Shown: in pieces, positions 25,800 through 35,124 of the stretch
Position numbering within the stretch: the stretch's first letter is position 1
Layout of the letters: the number at the start of each line of letters is the position of its first letter
Assembly: GCA_938045805.1 (NCBI GenBank)
Contig: CALIBL010000035.1
Span: 1 to 64,000, forward strand
Length of the DNA stretch: 64,000 nt
Reading direction: 5' to 3'
Source of the DNA: an uncultured Rubripirellula sp.
GTDB lineage: Bacteria; Planctomycetota; Planctomycetia; Pirellulales; Pirellulaceae
Position numbers and translations under genes: made by a program
Notes under the pieces: model-generated
Database searches by the model: none
What the model was told of the DNA's origin: nothing
The model's input: only the letters and a program-made list of their open reading frames with translations

Positions 25800-25830
25800 A
25801 CTGAAAGTCTGATTGAAGAGGGCTTTCAGT
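25800..25830 (+). terminator. Possible hairpin after the Tad operon
   Basis: ACTGAAAG (25800-25807) and CTTTCAGT (25823-25830) form a perfect 8-bp stem with a 15-nt loop, 33 bp after the last Tad-locus stop codon. There is no T-run, so intrinsic termination is uncertain. Confidence 0.35.
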
Positions 25831-25916
25831 CGGTTACTAAGTTGAAACTTTATTCATTACGCTTCATCAAAACAGAATTCTTCGAACTGACATTTAGAAC
25901 GCGATGACGCATTCGG

Positions 25917-26882
25917 TTAAGCGGCGAAACGCCGGCATGCAGCAGCGATTTCAGCTGCACTCAGTGGTCGGATTTCCTTTTTCGGATTAAGGCAATCGGA
26001 GAAGTATTTTGCTATCTCCTTAGCTACGAGATTTGAAGCCCCTTGCTTGGTCAATGCTGTCTTCACTTTTGACCGGTTAAGAAATCGCAAGATCCCCTCC
26101 TCCGGCTTTTGACTCGTAAGTAATTCAAAAAGAATCACACCAAGTGAATAAAGATCACTACTTGGAGTTGCGGACAGTGGATCCCCCTGCAGTTGTTCTG
26201 GAGCAGCATAACCGGGAGTGCCAAGTAACAGTTGCTTCTTCGTCGAAGATTTACTCTTGATTGCCTGTCGAGCCGCACGGTAACGCTCGATCGCCATCAG
26301 TTCGCTATCATGCAGACAGACACAGAGACCAAAATCGATAATGTGCGGTTCATCATCATCACCGATGATGATATTACCGGGCTTTAGATCGCGATGAACA
26401 AACCCTTGATTGTGCACATATTGCAGCACCTCCGCGATTCGTCCCACCAGACTCAGGACCTCTCTCCAGTCGGGACTTGTTTGCTTCGCCCATCGATTGA
26501 GAGGTTCACCCGCAACATAATCGCTTACCAAATACCAGTATTCGTCACTCTGCCCAAAGTCATGAGCTGCAACGATGTTAGAGTGCTTGATTTCGCGAGA
26601 GGAGTGTATCTGCCGAAGTAGGTGTACCTGCTCCGCTTTACTGACCTTCTCTCTTCTGATGAGCTTGAGTGTAAACAGCTCATTGCAATCGCAATCTCGC
26701 ACCTTGCAAACGGTGCCAAATCCACCGGCCCCCAAGAATTCAAGGATCTCGAACTGCTGGAATTTACGGTCTTCCGAATCGAGATCCAACGCGTGCTGAC
26801 ACTTAGGGCATATTGCATCAACCAGCGAAACACCGTCAGGTGGCCTTACTGGGAACTTACACTTGCGGCACTGGAATCTCAT
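25917..26882 (-). CDS. Ser/Thr protein kinase with N-terminal zinc ribbon
   Basis: The 321-residue protein starts with a CxxC...CxxC ribbon (Cys5, Cys8, Cys25, Cys28). A complete Hanks-type kinase domain follows: glycine loop LGAGGFGTVCKV near residue 55, Lys in FTLKLIRRE, HRD loop FVHRDLKPGNI near 162, DFG loop IIDFGLCV near 182, and the APE segment GTPGYAAPEQLQGD. There is no transmembrane helix, so it is cytoplasmic, unlike many PknB homologues. The catalytic residues are all present. It converges on the Tad locus; whether it regulates pilus genes is unknown. Confidence 0.93.
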   Translation of the reverse strand: MRFQCRKCKFPVRPPDGVSLVDAICPKCQHALDLDSEDRKFQQFEILEFLGAGGFGTVCKVRDCDCNELFTLKLIRREKVSKAEQVHLLRQIHSSREIKHSNIVAAHDFGQSDEYWYLVSDYVAGEPLNRWAKQTSPDWREVLSLVGRIAEVLQYVHNQGFVHRDLKPGNIIIGDDDEPHIIDFGLCVCLHDSELMAIERYRAARQAIKSKSSTKKQLLLGTPGYAAPEQLQGDPLSATPSSDLYSLGVILFELLTSQKPEEGILRFLNRSKVKTALTKQGASNLVAKEIAKYFSDCLNPKKEIRPLSAAEIAAACRRFAA

Positions 26883-27008
26883 GACATTACTCCGATACCG
26901 CTATTCTACTCCTGTCCACGATTTGAGTCTTGATACCCTGGCCAATTTACAACGACAGATTGTCAAACCATTCACTGAAGAAAAACTAAACAGTGAATCA
27001 GCCAATCG

Positions 27009-28652
27009 CTACTTTGCGACCGGAGAAGAATAAATCACTAAATCAGCTTCCTCCAGTCCTCCACTTCGAAGGAACGTCCCGACGGAGAAATCAAGACCTC
27101 CGTTGCCGTCAAAATCACCGACCACCGCACTGAGATGAGATGGTGTTCTCGCTTCAACTTGGAATCGATCGAAAACGTTAGGCGAGGTCTGTTCCAAGTA
27201 CACAATCGATGAAGTTTCGCGCTGCGCAAGTTTCTGATAGTCTTCACCAGCGAGTAACGCGACCGCGACGATGTCCTGATCTCCGTCGCCATCAAAGTCC
27301 CCAGCCACCGCATTCAACACCCCCGGCATCTCACAAATCGTATGATGTTGATACGGAAAGCTGCCAGTATTCTCGAGCCACTGCACGCTGTGATAAGGCT
27401 TGGCTCCTCGGTCAAACGAGTCGCCATTCGTCATCAACACATCCAGATCGCCGTCACCATCGACATCAGATAATTCAATACCGCTTGAACCATAGGCGGG
27501 ATCAGGTGCTTGCCAAATCACTTGCCTACTGAATCCGGCCTTTCCGTCATTAATGAAACCCTCAACCACTTCATGCTCTTGGCTCAGCAAAACGACGAAG
27601 TCCAAATAACCATCACCGTTCAAATCACAGGTCGGCAGATGCACCGAACCATGACGTTCATCAATTGTGACGCGAGAAAACGAAGGTGTCCCTTGATCAT
27701 CCAATCCGTGGTTCACCAAAAGAAGAATCTCCCCCGTCTCACGCCAACCAAATACCCCAACCAATAAATCAATATCTCCATCAGAGTCAAAATCTCCGGG
27801 CTGAATGTCTGCGACCCGACTTAAACCTTCAACCAAAACAACCTTTTCGAAGGACTCTTTGCTTGGCTCTCGTTTCAGCCAGACCACTCGCCCAAACTCG
27901 CTGTCTTCCGCATTGAACTCACCGATGTCAGCGACCACGAGATCGACCAAACCATCCTCATTCAAATCACATGGTTCGGTGTGAACGGGTTGGAGGAGCG
28001 TTGCAAGCCGCTGCACTGGACGCTCAGGAGACTGAGGCCAGTAAGCGTTCACCATCCCCGTTCCAATATCGCAATAAACCAACGCGGAGGATCCGCCAAA
28101 ACCAAGATCGATCCATTGCACGTTCGTAACGCCCGGTGGTCGAACTCCCGGCTTTCTCACTGCGAGGCGTTGCAGATCCAACTGACACAGGGGATAGTCG
28201 TCGATGGAGGTCGGAAGTTTCATCTCAGCGGGCGCCTGATATTGAAAAAACTTTAGCACCTCATCGTATTCTGGCACATCAAGGTCACTCCTACCCGAGG
28301 ATCCGTACAACGCAAATCCCTGATTCACTTCTTCGACCCACATCTCTTTGGTTGAACTTCGCGGACGCGGCATCGCATGGCAGTCACCGCAAAAAGCCTC
28401 AACTTTCGGTCGAATCTCATCAACCCACGCCTGCCTCTGGGCGCTAGCGAGCAAGATCGCTTCGCTCTCACCCTCAACCGTTGCCTCGCTTGCATTCGAT
28501 TCAGGATTCGTCTCCCCATTTTGCGTTGACGATGGCGAGTGACAGCCTGTGAGAAGACACAACAAAACGCTGGAAACAATCCCTAACGTTTGTAATCGCA
28601 GAGACAAAAATGCCTTTGTGTGACCAAACACCTGCCGCATCGCGTTATACAT
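27009..28652 (-). CDS. FG-GAP/VCBS-repeat lipoprotein with a c-type haem motif
   Basis: The 547-residue product has a lipoprotein signal (VLLCLLTGC, Cys37). A single haem-attachment motif CGDCH (87-91) lies in a short cytochrome-like region, and multiple FG-GAP/VCBS calcium-binding propeller repeats run from about residue 170 to the end (DLNEDGLVDLVVADIG, DFDSDGDIDLLVGV, DVDGDGDLDVLMTNGD, DFDGDGDQDIVAVALL). It probably sits on the outer side of a membrane as a redox or binding protein. It is divergent from another FG-GAP lipoprotein across about 200 bp. An internal ATG at 28640 is an alternative start. Confidence 0.85.
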   Translation of the reverse strand: MYNAMRQVFGHTKAFLSLRLQTLGIVSSVLLCLLTGCHSPSSTQNGETNPESNASEATVEGESEAILLASAQRQAWVDEIRPKVEAFCGDCHAMPRPRSSTKEMWVEEVNQGFALYGSSGRSDLDVPEYDEVLKFFQYQAPAEMKLPTSIDDYPLCQLDLQRLAVRKPGVRPPGVTNVQWIDLGFGGSSALVYCDIGTGMVNAYWPQSPERPVQRLATLLQPVHTEPCDLNEDGLVDLVVADIGEFNAEDSEFGRVVWLKREPSKESFEKVVLVEGLSRVADIQPGDFDSDGDIDLLVGVFGWRETGEILLLVNHGLDDQGTPSFSRVTIDERHGSVHLPTCDLNGDGYLDFVVLLSQEHEVVEGFINDGKAGFSRQVIWQAPDPAYGSSGIELSDVDGDGDLDVLMTNGDSFDRGAKPYHSVQWLENTGSFPYQHHTICEMPGVLNAVAGDFDGDGDQDIVAVALLAGEDYQKLAQRETSSIVYLEQTSPNVFDRFQVEARTPSHLSAVVGDFDGNGGLDFSVGTFLRSGGLEEADLVIYSSPVAK

Positions 28653-28859
28653 TGTTCAATTTGTCAACTTCGAGGAAAACCGTATATCGAATCCTAGGCA
28701 TTAGCACAGACTGCGGTTCGCATTTAAACTTAGGCATTCAGGCAAATTTAAGACTGTAAAAATATAGTCGACAATCACAGGGTCCTGAACAGATATCGCT
28801 TGTGTTTCGAGATCGGTGCGACAATACCGTACGGCCCAAACTCAATTAGGAATCAATTA

Positions 28860-31800
28860 ATGAGTGGTGACGCACTGAAAAGGCAGCCATGGTATCTGCT
28901 TAGAACCGTGATTTGCGTCACCATGCTTGTTTTATGCGTTGGCTGCAACTCACCACAAAACCCCGCGGAGTCTCCGCCAAAAAAATATCCACTAAGGAGC
29001 ATGCGTTCCTTGGCAAGCCGCGGGCAATTCGAGGAAGCGTGGGGGTACGTTGACCAGGTCGTTGAAAAATATGGCGATGACCCAGAGATTCTCGCACAGG
29101 TAGCCCAACTAGCTCACAACTCGAAAAAGCCTGAACAAGCGGCTGATTACCTAGTATTGGCGTGCGAGGCTGAAAACTACGAGCAGCCGCAACGCGTGCA
29201 ACAGGCAATGGTTGCGTTGGTGGGTGTTGGCCAACTCTTTCGCGGTCTCGATCTACTCTCCAACGCACTCAACGACCACCCGAATCAACACGAATCACGT
29301 CGGTGGCTCTTTGACCTGCTCATGGGTTGCGAGGATCGCCAAGAAGGCCTGCAACACGGACGTCGTCTCATCCGCGAACGTCAATTTGACGTTGAGTTAC
29401 TCAAGGCCTTGGGCAATACCGAATACCGCACCATGGAAGTCCAGCCGTTGCTGCAGATGACTGAGCGGTTCCCGGAAGACACACGACCCTTACTCGGAGA
29501 TGCCAGACAAAAGTTCGACGAACGTGACTTCGAAGGTGCAGCAACGGTACTGCAGTCAATCATTGATCGCTTCCCCGAATATGCCCCAGCGCAAAGTCTA
29601 CTTGGTCGCGTCATGGCCGGAAGTGAGAACTGGAAGTCACTCGAGAATTGGGCTTCGATGGTCCCCAAAGAAGTGGCAAATTATCCCGAGTACTGGTTGG
29701 CACTCGGCGATTGGGCGAGGAACAAGGAAGACTTTGAGCAAGCTGCAAGATGCTATTGGGAGGCAACGCGGGTTGATGGTGAACTGGCTGAACCATGGAC
29801 AAAGCTGGGCTTGGCATTGAGACAAGCCGAAGCAAAACCTAAGCCCCCGGAGGATTCAGGCTCCGCCGTTAAAGCACAAGTGACCCCGATGCTGCTTACG
29901 GCAATCGACCGTCGTTCCACGCAACTCAGTCAACTAAACCAACAGCGACAGAAGTTTGACCGAAGTGGTGGTGTCTCTCGTGAAACAGCCGTCGAAATCG
30001 CCACAACACTAAACTCGCTCGGCCGAAGATGGGAAGCGGAAGCTTGGTGCTCCGTCGCGTTACTGCTTCCGGAGGATGAATCCGTTCCGGTGGAGAAAAT
30101 CCGAAAGGAAATCCTTCAACAATTATCCGAAGAAACTCCGTGGCAGATTAAAAACCTTTTTGATGAACTGAACGCGGACCTAACCCATCTTGCCATGCCA
30201 GCCATCAATCGACTTGAGCCCGCGTCGAGCCAAGAGGCTGCAACCCCAAGGACCGACGAGTCGACACAGACGACATTTGTGTTGCGCAATGAAGCAACGG
30301 AACGAAACTTAAAATTCTTCGGCCGCACGAGTGATACGTTATCTCAACCGGGCATCATGCTCTACCAGACGCTGGGGTGCGGCGGGGGTACCCTTGACTT
30401 TGACCTTGATGGCTGGAGTGATCTCTACCTCGCTACCGCAGGCGGTACACCAAACGCTGAAGATTCAGCAACAAACTCGCTTTTTAGGAACGAACAAGGA
30501 ATATTTAGGGACTTCACCCAAGAATCGGCCTCCACGGAGCGAGGCTTTGCCCAAGGGATCGCAGTTGGGGATGTCAATGAAGATGGTTTCCCCGATCTCC
30601 TGATTCTCAATTATGGCTCCAATGTCCTACTGAAAAATAATGGCGATGGCACATTCGCCGACTGCAGCACCCAACTCAGCTCGAACATCCCCCAATGGTC
30701 AACCAGTGGTGCCATTGCCGATCTGGATGGCGATGGACTTAGTGATTTAGTGGTGCTGAATTACTGTGCGGGAATGGATCCCGTCACGGTGACATGCCCG
30801 ATGCCCGATTCAGAACTATTTCGATCATGTAGCCCGATGAAATTTCCTGCATCCGCGGATGTTTTCTATCACGCTAACGAACGTGGTCAATTGATTGACA
30901 AGAGCGAGATGTGGAATGGGAAACCATCGATTACCGGAAGAGGACTCGGACTGGTGATCGGATCCTTAGATGAATCGCTGGGCAATGACGTCTTCATTGC
31001 GAATGACATGACCAACAATCATTTTTGGACACTCAGCAAAAACAACGAATCTGAGAACATGGAATTTCAACTTGTCGAATCCGCAATGCTTCGCGGTCTA
31101 GGTGCGGATGACCGCGCGATTCCTCAGGGATCGATGGGAATTGCGGGCGCAGATTTCGACCAAAATGGAACCCTTGATTTCTACGTTACGAACTTCGACA
31201 AGGAATACAACACGCTCCATCAAAATCAATCAGCCGGCATCTGGCGGGATGTGACCTCGAAGGTTGAACTTGCTGCACCTTCGATGCCGCTCGTCGGATT
31301 CGGAACCGAAGCAAACGATCTCAACGGTGATGGCAAATTAGAATTGCTGGTAACCAATGGCCACGTCGATATGTTCTCGAGAGGTAATGAGAAATCACTT
31401 TACGAACACCCGTTTCAAATTTTCGAACAAACCGACCAACAGACCTACCAATCTGCCAACATTGATAAATCAGAAAGCTACTTCGAGCAGCCTCACGTCG
31501 GCCGAGCTCTTTGGACAATCGATGCCAATGGGGATCACCTTGCTGACTTTGTCATCACCCATCAAACGGAACCCGTCGCGCTGCTCATCAATCAAACCGT
31601 TCAGGAAGGCTCATTCCTTGAGTTAGAACTCTTCGGTACCGCGAGTAGTCGCGATGCGATTGGCACCATCATTCAAGTTCAGACCGAATCCAGAATCCTT
31701 TCAAATTGGAAACTTGCTGGAGACGGTTACTTATGCAGCAACGAGAAAAAAGTGAGATTCGCCCTCGGAGCCAATGACGAAACATGTGACCTTCAAGTTC

Positions 31801-31895
31801 GCTGGCCTAGTGGACTCGTCCAAGAATTTAGAGACATAGAAGTCAATCGGACGCACCAAATTGTCGAATCGCACCCCCAAAGCTTCACCCGCTAG
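28860..31895 (+). CDS. TPR, FG-GAP and ASPIC/UnbV lipoprotein (CRTAC1-like)
   Basis: A 1011-residue lipoprotein (lipobox VLCVGC, Cys29). Residues about 45-330 carry TPR repeats (SLASRGQFEEAWGYVDQVVE; QKFDERDFEGAATVLQSIID; LGDWARNKEDFEQAARCYWE). About 480-880 hold FG-GAP repeats (DFDLDGWSDLYLATAGG, DVNEDGFPDLLILNYG, DLDGDGLSDLVVLNYC, DFDQNGTLDFYVTNFD). The C-terminus is an ASPIC/UnbV domain (NWKLAGDGYLCSNEKKVRFA, LQVRWPSGLVQEF). The architecture resembles the bacterial CRTAC1-like family, abundant in Planctomycetes and of unclear function. ATG 28860 has AGGAA upstream; an upstream TTG at 28800 is not preferred. Confidence 0.9.
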   Translation: MSGDALKRQPWYLLRTVICVTMLVLCVGCNSPQNPAESPPKKYPLRSMRSLASRGQFEEAWGYVDQVVEKYGDDPEILAQVAQLAHNSKKPEQAADYLVLACEAENYEQPQRVQQAMVALVGVGQLFRGLDLLSNALNDHPNQHESRRWLFDLLMGCEDRQEGLQHGRRLIRERQFDVELLKALGNTEYRTMEVQPLLQMTERFPEDTRPLLGDARQKFDERDFEGAATVLQSIIDRFPEYAPAQSLLGRVMAGSENWKSLENWASMVPKEVANYPEYWLALGDWARNKEDFEQAARCYWEATRVDGELAEPWTKLGLALRQAEAKPKPPEDSGSAVKAQVTPMLLTAIDRRSTQLSQLNQQRQKFDRSGGVSRETAVEIATTLNSLGRRWEAEAWCSVALLLPEDESVPVEKIRKEILQQLSEETPWQIKNLFDELNADLTHLAMPAINRLEPASSQEAATPRTDESTQTTFVLRNEATERNLKFFGRTSDTLSQPGIMLYQTLGCGGGTLDFDLDGWSDLYLATAGGTPNAEDSATNSLFRNEQGIFRDFTQESASTERGFAQGIAVGDVNEDGFPDLLILNYGSNVLLKNNGDGTFADCSTQLSSNIPQWSTSGAIADLDGDGLSDLVVLNYCAGMDPVTVTCPMPDSELFRSCSPMKFPASADVFYHANERGQLIDKSEMWNGKPSITGRGLGLVIGSLDESLGNDVFIANDMTNNHFWTLSKNNESENMEFQLVESAMLRGLGADDRAIPQGSMGIAGADFDQNGTLDFYVTNFDKEYNTLHQNQSAGIWRDVTSKVELAAPSMPLVGFGTEANDLNGDGKLELLVTNGHVDMFSRGNEKSLYEHPFQIFEQTDQQTYQSANIDKSESYFEQPHVGRALWTIDANGDHLADFVITHQTEPVALLINQTVQEGSFLELELFGTASSRDAIGTIIQVQTESRILSNWKLAGDGYLCSNEKKVRFALGANDETCDLQVRWPSGLVQEFRDIEVNRTHQIVESHPQSFTR

Positions 31896-31941
31896 CTTCA
31901 CCCCCTCGAGCTGTCCTCGAGAGCCATCTAGCCTGCTTTTT
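31892..31941 (+). terminator. Possible two-tier hairpin terminator
   Basis: GCTAG (31892-31896) pairs with CTAGC (31928-31932) and CTCGAG (31905-31910) with CTCGAG (31916-31921), followed by TGCTTTTTACC. The structure begins at the stop codon of the preceding gene. The internal loop makes it weaker than a canonical terminator. Confidence 0.35.
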
Positions 31942-32185
31942 ACCTCTGCCTCCTGCAGCAGTCCTTCGGAATAGGGGATGCGTTCGTCCGCGACCCTTAA
32001 ATACCGCCCCCCTGCGTCAGGACACAGCTATAAAAACCAAGAAAATCTCTGTTTATACCGCCTTTCGTGTCCAAAAAGACAATTCTCACAAACTAATCAG
32101 GAAAACGGACTTGGGCGTTTGGAAATACTGAGCTATCTGCTACAGTTCGAGGGCTAATATATTTCCGTTATTCAGAGGTTAGTGA

Positions 32186-33442
32186 ATGAATAAGCACAAT
32201 AAAGTGTCCAAGGGTTTCACGTTGGTGGAACTTTTGGTTGTGATTGCCATCATTGGCATTTTGGTTGGCCTGCTTCTGCCAGCCGTCCAAGCTGCTAGAG
32301 AAGCCGCGAGGCGAATGAGCTGCAGTAACAACTTCAAGCAGATTGGCTTGGCTATGCACAACTACCATAGTGCGTACAAGCAACTGCCGATTCACGGTGC
32401 TGGCACCGATACGCTTGGTGGTACGGCACCTGCCGGTAATACCGGCGCATCGACGAACTGGTGGGCAAACTATGGCGCTGCCAATGCGTGGCGATTAAGC
32501 GCGTTGGTTGGCTTGACCCCTTTTATTGAGCAGCAAGCCGTTTGGGAGCAAATCAGCAATCCCAGCCTAGTGAACGCACTCGACCAGAGCACGCCTTACA
32601 CCGTACCTTGGCCGGCGATGGGTCCCGTGCCTTCTCAGATCAGGTACCTACCTTGGGTCACAGAGATCCCAACTCTTCGTTGCCCAAGTGATCCAGGTCA
32701 AGGTCTTCCATCACTCGGCCGAACCAACTATGCAGTTTGCTTAGGCGATTCGATGTGGTGGTCAGTCCGCGGGCCTGGACACTTGAACTGGCGAACACCT
32801 GGCATTATGAATTTTGGCAACAATGGCTGGAACCGGCAAAGTCGCGCGGCGGACCGCGGGGTCTTCGTTCCACATAAAGAAGCAAAGTTCCGTGACATCC
32901 TTGATGGATTAGCGAACACCATCGCCATGGGGGAAATTGCAACGGATCTTGGTGATCGAGATAACCGTACAAGCTCAACCCGAAACGGTAGCCAGAATCC
33001 ACCGCGTTCTGTTAGGGACAATCCAAAGTGGTGTGCTGATCAAGGACAAATCGATCCCGAACGACCTCGGTTCTGGGAAAGAAGTGTACCCCTTGATGGT
33101 GCCGCCGCGAGAAGAGGTTATCGGTGGGCAGACTTCCGACCTTACGCGTCAGGCTTCCACACCATTCTTCCGCCAAACGCCGAAATCTGCAGTGGAAACA
33201 ATGCAGGTCAGACTGGGGTTTGGTCGACTTCGAGTCGCCATCAAGGTGGATCGCATATCCTGATGGCGGACGGAGCCGTCGTCTTCATGACAGATTCCGT
33301 TGAGGCAGGTGACAACCGTGCTCCAATGGTTTGGCTCAACAACGCTATCAACCCTCCAGGATCAGAAAGCCCCTACGGCCTTTGGGGAGCTTTGGGAACT
33401 CGAGGAGCCAAAGAGACGATCGAAGAACAGCTGAACCAGTAA
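32186..33442 (+). CDS. DUF1559 prepilin-like protein (H-x9-DG)
   Basis: The 418-residue protein starts with a type IV prepilin signal ([26 protein letters not shown], cleavage after Gly10, Glu at +5). The planctomycete hallmark [21 protein letters not shown] follows, and the C-terminal H-x9-DG motif [12 protein letters not shown] lies near residue 352. This DUF1559/SBP_bac_10 type is greatly expanded in Planctomycetes and probably forms pseudopilin-like surface or periplasmic structures. GAGG upstream of ATG 32186 supports the start. An intrinsic terminator follows at 33482-33515. Confidence 0.95.
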   Translation: MNKHNKVSKGFTLVELLVVIAIIGILVGLLLPAVQAAREAARRMSCSNNFKQIGLAMHNYHSAYKQLPIHGAGTDTLGGTAPAGNTGASTNWWANYGAANAWRLSALVGLTPFIEQQAVWEQISNPSLVNALDQSTPYTVPWPAMGPVPSQIRYLPWVTEIPTLRCPSDPGQGLPSLGRTNYAVCLGDSMWWSVRGPGHLNWRTPGIMNFGNNGWNRQSRAADRGVFVPHKEAKFRDILDGLANTIAMGEIATDLGDRDNRTSSTRNGSQNPPRSVRDNPKWCADQGQIDPERPRFWERSVPLDGAAARRGYRWADFRPYASGFHTILPPNAEICSGNNAGQTGVWSTSSRHQGGSHILMADGAVVFMTDSVEAGDNRAPMVWLNNAINPPGSESPYGLWGALGTRGAKETIEEQLNQ

Positions 33443-33481
33443 TGTTCTGATTCAGCGAAATCTTCAATGCAAACAAAAGAG

Positions 33482-33515
33482 AAACCCCGGTTAGCGTGCT
33501 GACCGGGGTTTTTTT
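33482..33515 (+). terminator. Intrinsic terminator after the DUF1559 gene
   Basis: AAACCCCGGT (33482-33491) and ACCGGGGTTT (33502-33511) form a 10-bp perfect stem with a 10-nt loop, followed by T4. It lies 40 bp after the stop codon. It is also close to the 3' end of the convergent small lipoprotein gene. Confidence 0.9.
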
Positions 33516-33541
33516 CGCTTCATCGATATCGATAAACCAAA

Positions 33542-33736
33542 CTACTCCTCCAGATTCTCTTCCGGCGGTGCTTCGCTCATTGCACTCTCCTCCTCTGCTA
33601 AAGCAGATTCGTATGCTTCGATCGCTGACTGCTCTGCATTCTCAACTGAGCTCGTCGCTTCGGTCGATGGATTGCAACCTAAAGTGGCAGCAACAATAAG
33701 CAGGAGAGCGGATAGATTCCAGTATTTCATCGTCAT
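33542..33736 (-). CDS. Small acidic lipoprotein
   Basis: The 64-residue product has a lipoprotein signal (LLLIVAATLGC, Cys21) followed by a short, Glu/Ala-rich mature part (SAIEAYESALAEEESAMSE). AAGGAA lies six bases before ATG 33736. It is convergent with the DUF1559 gene; small lipoproteins beside DUF1559 genes are common in Planctomycetes, usually in the same orientation. No function can be assigned. Confidence 0.75.
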   Translation of the reverse strand: MTMKYWNLSALLLIVAATLGCNPSTEATSSVENAEQSAIEAYESALAEEESAMSEAPPEENLEE

Positions 33737-34086
33737 CACAGGTTCCTTGTTATATCAAATTAACCGAGTCGTATCGGATCGATATTGTAGTCGGTTTATT
33801 CATGACATGCACTGCCTGCTCCCGCATCAAAAAGTTTTGAAGCACGATTACGGGAGTATCTCTCAACTCCTTCGATCAATCGAAAACAAAAAACAAATCA
33901 CCACAAAACTACAAGGAATAAGCCTCACCACCATCTCGCAATCACCACGTCAAAAATCCAATATGTTCTCAAAACAAGTGCAGCTAGATATCCATTGACT
34001 CTTGCCAATAATCAAACGGGATTGGTGCCAGACCCGCAGTGGCTCCGAAGCAACCGTATAAAGCTACCACACGCGGCAGAACGTTC
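33737..34086. other. Intergenic gap, 350 bp
   Basis: No convincing gene. It contains the promoters of the small lipoprotein (minus) and of the DNA-repair operon (plus). Short overlapping ORFs here have no ribosome binding sites or protein-like composition. Confidence 0.5.
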
Positions 34087-35124
34087 ATGCAGCCCATCGT
34101 CGAACAAACCTCTGCTGGTCTCTATTGTCCGATCGGGGACTTCTACATTGACCCATCACGACCGGTGCATCGGGCCGTCATCACTCATGCTCACTCGGAC
34201 CATGCTCGTTATGGTTCCCGAAATTACTTGAGCAGTGCTGAGGGCGAGCAACTGCTCCGTATCAGGGTCAATGCTGACGCAGAGTTCATGTTCGTGAAAT
34301 ATGGTGAGGCAGTGGACAGGGGCGGAGTCAAAATCTCGCTCCACCCTGCGGGTCACATCCTTGGCTCTTCTCAGATCAGGCTCGAGTATCGTGGACAAGT
34401 CACCGTGATCACGGGCGACTACAAACTCGAACCAGACCCGACTTGCTCTCCATGGGAACCCATCTCATGTCACCACTTCATCACGGAGTCGACCTTCGGG
34501 TTGCCGATCTTTCGCTGGCCATCTCAGGCTACCGTTCAAGACTCAATCAATCAGTGGTGGAAAACAAATCAAGAAGAAGGACGATGCAGCGTTCTATACG
34601 GGTACGCCATCGGAAAGAGCCAGCGACTGCTTGCGGGACTCGATCCAACACTCGGTCCCATCTTGACGCACGGGGCGGTTGAGAAAGGAGTCCAAGCATA
34701 TCGGGATAGCGGTATTGCTTTGGCACCAACCACGTATGTCAACCAAACACTTTCGAAAGATCTCTACTCAAAGTCGCTCGTTCTTGCTGTTCCTTCGGCG
34801 CACGGCACAGCGTGGCTCAAACGCTTCGGAAAGATCAGCACCGCGATGGCGAGCGGATGGTGCATGGTGCGGGGATGGCGACGGAGGCGTTCGATGGATC
34901 AGGGTTTTGTAATTAGTGACCACGTCGATTGGCCCAGCCTTGTTAAGGCCATCAAATTAGCCGATGCAGAGATGGTCTGGGTGGACCATGGATACAGCCA
35001 CGTTGTCGCGCGATACCTCAACGACAACGGGCAACCCGCTCGCTCAATTAGTCGAGGTAGTCGGACCGAGATAGAGGACGAAGAGAAGATGAATTCCGAC
35101 CTTCCCACCGAGGTCGTATCGTGA
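34087..35124 (+). CDS. Ligase-associated beta-CASP exonuclease
   Basis: The 345-residue metallo-beta-lactamase/beta-CASP nuclease is of the ligase-associated DNA exonuclease group. Metal ligands are in THAHSDH (His34, His36, Asp38, His39), with HPAGHILGS and TGDYKLEPDPTC further on. The start GLYCPIGDFYIDPSRPVHRA is family-typical and fixes ATG 34087; the GTG at 34039 adds non-family residues. Members are thought to trim DNA ends for the co-encoded ligase. The stop overlaps the ligase start by four bases. Confidence 0.93.
   Translation: MQPIVEQTSAGLYCPIGDFYIDPSRPVHRAVITHAHSDHARYGSRNYLSSAEGEQLLRIRVNADAEFMFVKYGEAVDRGGVKISLHPAGHILGSSQIRLEYRGQVTVITGDYKLEPDPTCSPWEPISCHHFITESTFGLPIFRWPSQATVQDSINQWWKTNQEEGRCSVLYGYAIGKSQRLLAGLDPTLGPILTHGAVEKGVQAYRDSGIALAPTTYVNQTLSKDLYSKSLVLAVPSAHGTAWLKRFGKISTAMASGWCMVRGWRRRRSMDQGFVISDHVDWPSLVKAIKLADAEMVWVDHGYSHVVARYLNDNGQPARSISRGSRTEIEDEEKMNSDLPTEVVS

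Noticed and set aside
28800-28859. Upstream extension (TTG 28800) of the TPR/ASPIC lipoprotein
   Set aside because: It would bury the lipoprotein signal 20 residues deeper, whereas ATG 28860 has AGGAA upstream.
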